NCBI RefSeq assembly: GCF_003073045.1
Contig: NC_037594.1
Span: 26,046,927 to 26,110,926, forward strand
From: Pomacea canaliculata
Lineage: Eukaryota; Mollusca; Gastropoda; Architaenioglossa; Ampullariidae
Direction: 5' to 3'
Length of the DNA: 64,000 nucleotides
In this document: piece by piece, positions 51,101 through 63,100 of the stretch
Position numbering within the stretch: the first letter of the stretch is position 1
Layout of the letters: every line of letters starts with the position of its first letter
Notes under the pieces: model-generated
The model's database searches: none
The model's input: the letters and a program-made list of their open reading frames with translations, nothing else
What the model was told of the DNA's origin: nothing
Program-made: the position numbers and the translations under genes

Positions 51101-54100
51101 AAAAAAAAATAAAGACCTGACTGCAACTTATAAGGTCCTTGTTGCTAAAAATAAGCACTTTTAAGGCCTTATTTTATCCACCAATATATTTATAAGGACC
51201 GCACACATTCTGTTTAAGCTTCTGACATAAAATCATTTGCTGAGTGGTTAAGGTTTTTCAATCACTGGTGCAAGCAGGCTTTAAATACAACACACATTTC
51301 ATAGACACTTAAGTACATGACTTTAAACCTTGGGTATAAATCCTGATTTTCTCAACATACATCCACCCACATATCAATCTACTTAGCACCAAACCATACA
51401 ACAGATCAACTCCCTGCAGTGTATACAATGTGCATTAATTTATAAGGGAATCATGTTTAGCATACATGCAGCAAAAACTCACTAATTTTGAAAGCCTCAC
51501 AGGCAAGGAAAAGCTCCCACCACAAAATGATGTCAGCTAAATTAAGAACTGCCATCACAGCCAAAACCATGTGTCATGAACCCGCTTGGTTCAAGCCAGG
51601 ACAATTAAGTCGAAACAACAGGTGAGCGACGAGGGTGCGCCGATCGGGGGAAAACGGACGACAGGCCGGTTTGATTGACGGACGGTCACGGCCCCGGGGT
51701 GAGAACTAGACTGATGGAGGCGATGGAGGCCAAGAGTAAGGGGTGTAAGATGGAGTAGTAGTGGAATAGCGCAGTGGTCAGCAGTTGCCAAGATGGAGTA
51801 GTAGTGGAATAGCGCAGTGGTCACCAGCTGCCTTAGTATTAGAGCGATAGCGTCAGAACCAGGCAGATTGGTGGGCAAGTAGTCACGTGCCCTCTTAGTA
51901 TATAGTCAAGTGTAGATGTGTAGTCGGGGTTTGCTCCCTTCCCCTCCTTACCACCGTCACCTACCCTCTCCAAAGCCTTCCCCTTTCCTGAAAATCCCTG
52001 GGCCCCCCCACATAGTGCGAAATCGCCTTGAGGTGGAAGCACTCTCCCTTTCAAGAACAATAACAACAACAACAACAAAGTCGGGGCTTTTTCCCTTGTG
52101 TTTCAGCAGAGACGTCGCTCTCTGAGTGATATTCAGTCGCAGGCAGCAGGTCCGAGACAGGGAAGCCCGTTCCGTTTAGAAAGTATCACTACCTGCTGGC
52201 ACTTGTGATCTGGTTGTAGAAGAGAGGAGGGTGTGTGCTGTAACCAAGAGGCTGATTCTCCGAAACGACAAGCGAGGGAGTTAACTGTGTCCGGCAGCAA
52301 GACGTGCGAGGCCGCGGCTGGTAGACCCCCACCGTGCCACCGGTCTAGTTGTGGTCATCTACAGAACAGCATACAAGTCATCTCTACTACGAGCATCATC
52401 ACTGCATCCCATTGCCTGGGGCAACTGTGGTGGAGCAGTGGCAAGAAATCATCTAGAAGACAAGGTGCATAAAGCTGCACTCATCTTCAAGAAACAAAGG
52501 GCGAGGTAGCTGAGCGGTACTATCAGTGCCAACGAACAGGACAGTTCGTGTTCGAGGAGGACCTACTATATTCTAAGACTGTGAACTGTGGGTCAGAGGC
52601 GGACCGCGTGTCCGGACATATGTGCAGATACTGACGTAAGACCAAATTATCTCCTAAATCCATTATTCTGTAACTGTTTTCACGTCAACCTAATTTGCTT
52701 TTATTTTGTTTAATTATAATGATATAATCTGTACAACTGTCTTGTCAGTTGTGTTTGCGCACATGGGTGAGAGTGGCTGTTAGTCATCACGCGTGCGGAC
52801 TTGCCATGATATAGCCTTAGTTGCTGGCATGGCATAAAACACCAAAAAAACAAACAAACAAACGCGTGCGGATGTGTGAACAGGCGGGTGACTGAGTGTG
52901 AGGGTGAAAGTGGGCGGAGCGAGCCAGCTAAAGAGACCCCATTTCCCTCGGGTGGTAACACCATCCCTCTGCAGCCGCCTCGTTTCATCACACCATGGTC
53001 TTCAGTCTTATCTGGTTTTTTTTTTTTTTATCTCATCTTGTGATCAACATCAGGTTTTCTATGCCCAAGAAAACCCCGTAAAAATCTGACTTGTCAAGAA
53101 ATTTCAATAAGCTTGTATACTTACATTTTAGAAAGCCAGTCACCATTCAAATATTCTGAGGACTTAAAATCAAGGGAGACGGGTGGTCTGGATGTTTGTC
53201 TGCACAAAATGACATGAAAACTATGCAGTTACAAATATATATTGCGCAGCTGTAATTTTTATGACTTGCAACAAGCTATCTTATTTCATCAACTGTTAAT
53301 CTAATTTATCAAAATATTGCAAGAAAAACTAAGGCAAATACATTAGCTACCCTACCCCACCCCACCCCCATACACTTAAACTATTTTAGTGATGTTTAAA
53401 TTTTAGACAGGATTTAACAGATTTCATGATCACAAATAGTACCTTGCGATACAATGCTTGCTGTAATCACAAGCAGACTTTTTTCTTTGATCATTCTTTG
53501 ACCACAGCCCTTCAGATCGAGTTGCTTAGCTTGCAACGCTTAACTAACCTTGAACTGTAAAGTTCCCACACTTTCTCTGTTCAAACCGCTAGTAAGTTTG
53601 TAATTAACTTTGGATAATTAGGCCAGAGCTGAAAGAGATTTTTGTTCTCAAGATCTGCTTGTTGTACAATGAAATCTGAAATGTATAGATCCTTCAGTGT
53701 ATAGCCAACGAGTGTGCTTTACTTTATACACAGTAAATGGGAAGATCAAAGAATAAGCCATCCTGTTACCCTGCTGTAAATATTCTGTTCCCCTTCTGTA
53801 AATATTTTATTTTAAAAGTAGTTTCATGGTAACAATCTGGCAACAAAATTCAAGATAAAAATACAGACTACCTATCACAAATGCTGCTATCTACTTTTCT
53901 TCCCTGGAGTTACAAAGATGTATGCAGATGTCAATAAAGCACTCGTCATGAGCACTTAAATACTTTAAATGCTTTAAATACAAAAGATGTAAACAAACCC
54001 AGTATTTGATTTATTCAAGGGTCTGTCACTTTCAGGTCTTTGTATGGCCTTTTCCTTTGAAATAGCTGCAAACAGATTTTATCACACCCGAGTTCAAATA

Positions 54101-57100
54101 TGCTGTCTCTAAAATCAATGTACTAAAACTCCCAGCAAACAATAAAATTAACAGAAAAAAAAGCAGTTTAAGCAAATGATTATGGATGTCAACAGTTTGA
54201 CATAATGAAACTATACTGATGACATGATTTCAAATTCTATTGCCTAAGAATGATTGATAATACAAGCGAGAATGCTCAAAGTATATTTATACTTATATAT
54301 TTATACAATACGTACAGCATATTAAAAAAATTTAGTGTAAAAGAAAATAAAAGCAGCCATAGTTTCTAGCTTTTACACAAGATTCAAATGCGTTCAACAT
54401 GATTTTCAGCGGGGGCATACTCCAAGCCTATATTTTTCTGAAGATTGCTCATAAGGTAGTGGGACCATTCTCTCTTGGTTAAGGTGTGGTAAAGTGGTAA
54501 GGAGTAATGACTATTCTCCTATTTATGTAATAAAAAAATCATAAGCTTAGAAATAAAACCAAATCTATGAAACAGAAATGTACTGGTCATGGCTCAGTGC
54601 CTATGTGTTTGCAATGAGGCTAACCTATCAGCTGTGGATCACTTGGAGAGGAAGATGGGCACCACTAAGTGCATAAGCCCAGAGGCAGGACTATGGAAAT
54701 AGATAAATGTATGTCAAGAGATGGGGGTGGGTTGGGGACTAGTGTTTTACACGGAGCCAGCAACTAAGGCTATATCATGGTAAGGGAGCCAGATTGGTTG
54801 AGGCCTGGATCAATGATGACTGTACATCCTATTGGCAGCCTCCAGGGTGGGGATAGCAAAAAAAAAAAAAAAAAAAAAAATGATACTAGAACCAAAACAG
54901 ATATAAAGATGAGAGAAGGAACATCCACTGTTAAGTGGAATGTTTGCACATTACACTAGTGCAGCAAAGTGAAACAACTCAACCGATCTGCTAGAATGAT
55001 AGCAGTGGGACATCGTAAGAGTGGCTAGGATTTGAGGAGATACCAACCGACAAGAGCCATAAACTTTGGTACTGTGGGAAGTACACTAGAAACAAGCATG
55101 ACATTGGTTTCCCTGTACAAAGGGGAGTAGTCAGAGCTATCACCAGCTGTATATCATAGCCGGCATGCTGATCTCCATTCACAGGTCTCATTGTTAAAGT
55201 ATATGTTCCAGCCTCCGTGCATGAAGGCAATAAAGGCAGTACCAAAAAAGATCTTTGTTCTACTTACTGATTAGAACACCAAAGTCAGCTAAAACACCTA
55301 CCAGCAATTGGCAGGAACAGTAGGTAAATTTGGCCATGGCAAAACTACCTCAGACTTCTAGAGTTTGCACAGAGCCATCAACTCAGCCAATACCCTACAT
55401 CTCCCCCCAAAAAAAAAGGAGGATGGCAACCTGGCACTCACCAGAAGGAATGGGCCACAGCAGAACTGACATCCCACTGCCTAGTGCTTCAAATCCAGCA
55501 ACAAAGCCATACCCAGGTTTTGACATGACCAGCGACCATGATAATGTCTTATGACTTAAGGTGAAGTCAAGGATGAAATGCCACTCAAACATCCCCCAAA
55601 TTGGCTTTCATTGGAAATTCTGCGACCTAAACCTTGCAGAAATCTTCAAGAGCAAAGTGGGAGGTAAATAAGCTGTTCTGTTGGTGGACTGTGATGTAGA
55701 CACCCTTACTGGAAACATCAAACAGGTGCTACTGTCAACAGTCAAGGAAGTGCTAGGGCATTAAAGAAAGAATCATTTTTTTTTTATTAGAGTGAAAGAG
55801 CGCGTTATTGTCGGACCTGCTGGTGTGCTGGAAAGAGTATAAACTAGAGACACTAGCGGTGTCGTGACAGGTGACCTACTAAAGACCCACCCAAGACCTC
55901 AGTCACTGAAGCGAGCAATGAACTTCTGTACTCAACCAATGAACAGAATATTTGAGTAAAGAAAAAAACCTGTACAACTTCCAGCTAAATACAGACATTA
56001 ACATAAAAACAACCAGACTAGAACCTGGGAACCTGCAGACCTACCAATCCTATGGAAAAAGATTGAAAGAGTGGTATGCAGTCTAAAGGGAGGAAAGTCA
56101 CCTGGCACTAAGCTCCCATCGGACACCACACTAAAAATGTAATTGCATAAGAACCAGATGCACATTTATTTTCATGACACATAGTTTCAACAAATATAGT
56201 CAGAAACCACCCCCCTTGACCCATTTTAGGAGTCGAACTTTTATCCCAGTCTTATATCATTTCTGCCAAACACTTTCAGAAAGTTGTTGGAAAAGCACTA
56301 CATGAATGTTCATTATTAGTGGAAAGATTATTTGCAACCTACACTTTGGAGATGATATAGATTTGATAGAAAGCAACTTTAATAATTTAAAATCTAAAAG
56401 CATCAATTGTCTTGAAACAGATTCTACAGATGATGATGTGAATAGTTATATGATAATATTATCTAGATTCTAGAGCGTTTAAAAATATCATCCATGTACT
56501 GTCTTCTACTTTGACAACAATGTTTCTTCTATAGCATTTTTAAGAAGTCAATAGTATGTTTGCTTTAGTTAGTTGTAATAGTATTATAATAGTAGCAAAA
56601 GAAATATACTAATTAAGCATTATTTAGTAAATACAAGTGAATATTAAAGTATAAATTACCTTGGCATAGAACCCCCTTTTAAGTAAAGCTTGTTCATTCC
56701 TATATCTACGATGTTAAAACAATGTTACTACTGACAATGTGATGTTAATACCTTGTGGGCAATTCTGATACTGCTGTCCTTTGCGGGGCAGAGGAGTTGA
56801 ATGGATTGGCATTGTTTTCCCTGGTACTCTTGGCACTATAAAAATGTCATGCATGCTCCTTGACTTAGAAGACAATGCTGAATCATCTACAGTTTCAAGA
56901 ACAGATGTTGCTTGCAGCACTCTGCTAGGTGCAGCACGATACCGTGATGTCTGTGTTTTATCGGACTTTACAACACTCAACACATTAGAATGACCTTTGG
57001 GAGTTTCTGGCTGCAGTGTCTCAAGAGTTCTGAAATAGAAATTTTTGTATTAAATCAAGAGACTGATGTCAAACATTTAACAATAATAGTAACAAATTAC

Positions 57101-60100
57101 AGCAGTTGATAGAATCATAAAGGAACTCACAGTCATTTTATAGACAATATCTATTTTTGTTAAAAACACATTTGTATATAGTAAAAACATGACAGAACAA
57201 GAATCTTCTAATAATTCATTATCTTAAAATACTTTGTTAAATGCTCTGAAATTTTGAGAATTATTAGCATTGATTGCTAGGATGATGAAAATGCTTTTGA
57301 TTACCTGTGCGCCTGATGTTCATTGTTAACTGACACCAGATGACTGGGGGAAATCACACTGTGGTTATTGTGATAACCCAAGTCGACTGTGGTGTGCTGC
57401 TGTAGTAACTTAAGATACTGTTCACGCTCCTTCAGCTTGAAACACTGGAAACCAGATCAAAGTAGTTATTTCCAGCACTGAGGGAATGAAACCTCACCCC
57501 TTCCCGGTCATAATATGCATCTTCATACTTGAGGATCAGCAAGCACACATTACAATACAGACAAGTGACCTTTACACATGCATGACACCTTTTCTGCATA
57601 TTTAAAACTGTCAGAAGGTGAAAGCCCAGAATGCTTAAGGTGTTAATACAAAAAGAAGGAACGTTAAAGTTGTATTTGGAAATCTTTCTCATAAATACAT
57701 GCACACATATACAGAAAACTGATTGAAGAGTGGTATTCCATTTTCATAAGCTTACTTGTTCAACAGTAGTCTTCTTGCCAGAATGCCCAGCTCTAGAGGA
57801 TGAAAAGGATGATCGTCGTGATGACTGTGCTGAACTGTCTGTAATGCTGGGTCTCTCTACTATGTACAGGTCGCCGTTCATGTCTAGTTGAAAGAAATAT
57901 GTCATTACAGAATCACAATAAAAATCTTTCCTAGATGTTTTTTTCAATCAGGATTGTTCCTGAAAAATCTTACGTTTGGGGTGTGTGTATGAGAGAGAAT
58001 GAAAGAGAGAAAGCATGTGTGTATGCTGTTTGTATGGTTGTAATTTATGACATGCTAATTGTGTGGGCTGAAGCTATATGTCTGTTACATTCTTAAGGCT
58101 TGTATGTCTTAGATAGCCATGTGATGTACCTGGTACTATGTTAATACCTGTTTTAGTATTGTGAAGTGCAATAAGAATGTTCAATAAATGCACTGTTAAT
58201 ATATATTATTATTAGGTTCAACAAAATAAAATCATAGCAGAAGTGCAAACTCAAGGTCCAAAGACACATTAGATTTTAATGCTGGATGCAGCTTTACAGA
58301 CATAAAAGCGATATGTAATATATACAGCTTGAAAAACAATTTATGTGACCTAATATGTTAACTCCTGAAAAAACTACTTAGCTTTGTTTCAACATCTAAT
58401 CAGATACAATCTCCCACAGCACTTGACTAAAAGCAAAATCCCTCTGTAGTTGGTGAGTCGACTAGTCTGTTCTGTCATCTGCTCACTGAGAAGCTGCAGT
58501 TTCTCAAACCATATTTCAGAAATATTTTCGATTACTATACTGTGGAGGACAAAAAGCAAAAATTGTCTGCTGGAATCTTATTATAGGCCACAGCAGCTGC
58601 CATAACACTATAGGGACATGGCATGCTTTTGCATGTTGGAGTTTCCACCTAGCATTGATTACAGGTACAAAATATAGACTTTGAAAACAGACATTTCATA
58701 AATGACTGCAGAACACAGAATATATATCTACATAATGCTAACATTGATTAATATCTGCAAAAAACATCTGCCCCATGAGCATCGCTCCTTATACCAATCA
58801 ACATAGTTGTCAATAGTTGTGATTATAGTCAACTGACTAGTCTGTGCTGCTAATCTTTCTCTGCAGATTTATGGCACTCTCTATCCTTATTGTCTGTTTC
58901 CTGATTCCTCTTTGTGTCTTCTATGTTTGTCTTTTATTACTTGCCTGTATAGCTGTTTTTCCTTTCATCCTTTGGATTCTGTCTCCTACTTAAGTACAGA
59001 GATCATGCTCACCTCTTGAGTGTGATTATGTGCTATATAAATCACACATTTATAATTATTACATTATTATTAAAAAGCAAAACATTCAGTATAGCATTTA
59101 AAATGGGCATATGGTGTTGCTAGCATCATTCATGCCTGGCAGTTTGTCACGGATGCATCAAAGCCTTAGTGTGTATGAAAGGGAGATCCTTGCACATAAG
59201 GATGATCACATATACCAGAAGTTTGAGGAACATTCTAGATCAAGTGGGTGATTAGGTATCCACTAAAATGTGAGAAAGGGCTGTGGTATTGCTGAGCATT
59301 GGGGGTTGTGGGGAATCAAGCGGCGTACAAATAAGATGTGTTTATTGCCACAGTCCCGGGATTATACCCAAATGTCATTAAACTGAGGTAGCACTTTGTA
59401 TTTTTTTAAAAATTATTTAAAAGGATGAATGACAACTAGAAGTGAAAGCAGTTTATGATATGTAAATTTATGTGTTATGGTGATAAATGGTAAAAAGTAT
59501 AAAACTACCAAATGTTTGCTTATGTACCTATTTCCAATGGTTTAGTGCTTACCACAATAAACCAACGAACCTTAATATTTCTGCATTGATGCAACCTTAA
59601 TGTACAGCCCACAAAAGTACAAGAGAAGCAGGTTCTTCCACTTGGCAGGTTTATGTAAAGGCTGTTCTTACAAGACCCAGGTGGTACATTTTTCAAGCTT
59701 TACAGAGAAGAGGGCTGACTTGCTCATCCCTACAGTAAAGCTGCAGACCTGTGATGGTCTCCTGCCAAGGTGGCTGCTGGATCTCCCCAGGTACATGGCA
59801 GCAGCCTAGGGAAACTTGCTGTGGTGGCCCCATAGAGTTTGACAAAGCCTTACTGACTACACAAGATCGTCTGTTTGTCAACAGCACCAGACAAAAAAAA
59901 AAAAGTCTGAGCAAACTATGACTTGCTTGTCCTATGATACTCCATAACCTGACATAGCCTAGACATCTAACTACAGCATTGTGAGCAATATTACAGTCAT
60001 TCTAGCAGTGATGAAGGACACTCAGGTTTGAACCTGACCTTCTGCAGCGCAGTGACTTGCTGAATTGCCTGTAATGCCGTTTGGGTTTCAATGTTGGACT

Positions 60101-63100
60101 AATTTAATAAATTTATGATATTTAATTTACAGTAAAGATGCTATGTGGAAAATAGTATTCATGTTTGGATGTGGTTGATGCTTAATGTAAGGTGAAGTTA
60201 TAATTTGGAATTACCCTATTACCTAATTTGTTGTCTGAACGTGTTAAGAAAAAAAACAAAAAACCCAACTCCAGAATATAATAAGACCTGTATAGTCCAA
60301 GGCAATCTTTGTGATTTATTGAAAGAATGCACAATTTTCATAAGTGTGTGGACATGTCATAACATAGAAATAATAAAGCACGCTTTCTTTCTAAAAATAC
60401 ATTCCCTCTTGCTTGGTTTTTTTTTTTTTTGTTTTAAAAACTAATATCCATGTCTAGCAAAATTATATTCACTAGGAACTTCATTTTATATTTTACACTA
60501 CACTTGGAATGCACCATCACTCCCAAATGTCAATATGGTTGTGAAGAAGAATGAAAACAAACTTTTGTCATTAATTCACTAATGTCAAACATATTAAAAC
60601 GACTCAACAACTTACCAGCTCCATTCTGACTACAGATAGGTGTCCTTCCCAAACGGTCCAGATTCTGCAAATTGAACAAGTAAAATTTACAGTAGCAAAT
60701 TGAAACATTTTTACTAACAAAATGTCACGTCCTTAAATCAACATTTTCAATCTGCATGCAATAATTACAGGATCACAATGCATCCAGCCTTAATGTAAAT
60801 CATGATTGCAGAAGTACCGAATACCAGATAATTTCCTAATGCAATCCATCATAATTAAAAACACTTCTACGCCATAATTTTTCACTGCATAATTAAAACC
60901 ATTTCTAAAAGATAACTGTATAGTTGTCTAATGAGCAGTCTCTTACATAACCACACACTTTCAGCCACCATCATCCAATAAAGCAGCTACTACATTTTAG
61001 GGCTGTTTGTTTAGGGCTATGGCTTTTGTGTTACACCTAAAACAACATTACTAAACTTCTATTTAGGACTCTAGTCAGATAACCACATTGTTTCTACTGG
61101 TTGACCACAACATGAACATTCAGCAACTAAGAGCAGGCAAATTTTCAAACATACTCTTGAGTGTGAATGTGGAGAGTTTCCATTTGTAGCAGTGCTGGTA
61201 GTACTGCTACTTTGGCCAACGAGTCTCTGCTTCTCCCTCTCTCGATCCCACTGACTTGAAGAGTGTTGGCCACCTCTGCTCCATCGACTGTGCTGCTGTA
61301 TGGGATGTGAGTAGTAATTATCTTGAGGCATTGTTTTCTTCCGTACCCATTCTGACATCTTACTCATTGGAAGAGTGATGAAGGAGAAAACTGCTTGAGT
61401 GCATATGAAAAAAAAGAAGAAACCAAACAATTCACAAACTAGAAAGTACAGTCACATTAGCTAAAAATCAAAAATTAAATCTGCTCTCAACACATTCTTA
61501 AGACAGTAAAGGCCTTAAGCATTTCATGAAGTACATTAGCAACTATCAGTAATAAAATAGTAAGTCATTAAACATAGTACTTTTACATGATACAATAATG
61601 CATATAATTATAAATTATATTTTACCAATCATTATCTAGAAAAGTTCCACCATCATAATGACCACTCTAAGAACTGTTCAGCAAAGTTTGAGTCCTTTAT
61701 TTATGGCACAAACTTTAAAGAAGACTTTAGGCTGCACTTTAAAACAAATGAAACCATAATATATTTAATAGATGGCTAAATAGGTTGAAATAACCCTGTA
61801 CTTGAAAAAAGCTGCAAAAAAAAAGAAAAGAAAAAGAAAGTATTCATGCACAAAAGTAGACTCACAGCTTTGAGAGGAGCTTATATCTTCTTTAGGTCTC
61901 TTTACTGATATTATTTCCACATCAGAGTCGTCGTCATCACTATGAAACAAACAACACCAAAAAAATACATCAAATATCTGTGCTTTGTTTGTACAAAAAA
62001 TGTACTTTGCAGAGCTTAATCAGTTGATGATCACAAATCAGTCCTTTTTCATAAACCGATTCCCCAACTGTTTCTTCTCCAGCCCCAAAGTTTGTAATTC
62101 TCTGCCCCCTAGGTTTGTAATTCTCTGCCCCTTTTTCTTCAAACTAATTTGAAAGTCTTCAGGTCTGGTCTCAAAACCCACCTTTTTATAAACGTCTTTT
62201 AAAATCCACTCAGTCTTTTGCTCACTCCTCAATTCAAATATTGATCCACACACCGTCAGTGTTTGCCAATGTTTGTGTTATTTGTCCACTGTGCTTCATC
62301 ACTTTTTTGTATTGTATGTGCAACTGCCATTTCATTTGTCATCTTGTGAGCATAATATTATAAGCTTGCTTCCACAGAGGGTTGGGAGGGGGGGGGGGGT
62401 TGGTGTTTAGCGCCAAGCCAGCAACGAAGGCTATATCACAGCAAGGCAGCCAGCCCTGTAAACAGATTCCACTTGCAGAGAAAGAATGACGTGCCCAAGA
62501 TGAGAGCTGAACCCAGGACAGCCAGCCTTCACTATATTAGTGACAGGCATTAACTGTTTGGCCACTGGACCGCCTTTTGCTTCCACAGGGGAAATTCACC
62601 TTAATTCAACTGTTGCTATTATTCACCTTTTCTCTGATGCAGAATACTGTTGATTTTCAGTTATCACACAAAATCAAGATTCTAAAATGACTGACTTATG
62701 CCAGAAATAAAGAACCTGAAACAAGGTGAAACTATTTTTTTGAATAAACCTTATTGCATGGGGTTTAAGCCAAAGTACAGCAATGCATATATGTTTTTTA
62801 ATCTGTGTTTATTTACGTTATCACTGTGAGGTACAATGTCTTGTATTTATTTATTACAGGTAGATAGCTACTTAGCTGATGCTTGTCTAAGATTAATAAG
62901 TTTGTTTTGCCTAAAGCACTTTGGAGCTGGATAGAAACAAAGATAAGAAAGTAATCAGTAAATAATATATTATTGTTTCACGCATACACAAAACAAATCT
63001 GGACAAATAACTGTTTAAAATAAAAAATGACACATGTTACATTCAAATAATAAATATTTTGTTTCTGAATAAGATAGATGAAATGGAACGAAATAAATTG

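Larger units (their letters stand above)
51572..52992. mobile_element. Solo LTR (1421 bp) with 5-bp target-site duplication
   Basis: The element begins TGTCATGAAC and ends TTTCATCACA, so it has TG...CA termini with extended near-perfect inverted ends. CCATG flanks it on both sides (51567-51571 and 52993-52997). It is much more GC-rich than the surrounding intron and has no internal retroelement ORF. Length, ends and 5-bp duplication fit a solo LTR of a Gypsy or BEL/Pao-type retrotransposon left by LTR-LTR recombination. A 63-bp SINE tail is nested inside. Confidence 0.85.

Noticed and set aside
52500..52570. tRNA-like sequence (TAGCTGAGCGGTA ... GTTCGTGTTCGAGG) in the solo LTR
   Set aside because: The A-box-like part is good, but the B box and a cloverleaf with paired acceptor stem could not be completed, so no tRNA gene is called; it may be an old SINE head.
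55330..55592. Open frames on both strands around 55.4 kb
   Set aside because: The plus frame is part of a dead LINE endonuclease and the minus frame is its shadow; neither is a host gene.
62038..62253. 71-aa minus-strand open frame
   Set aside because: It is the antisense shadow of a LINE reverse-transcriptase tail that reads on the plus strand.
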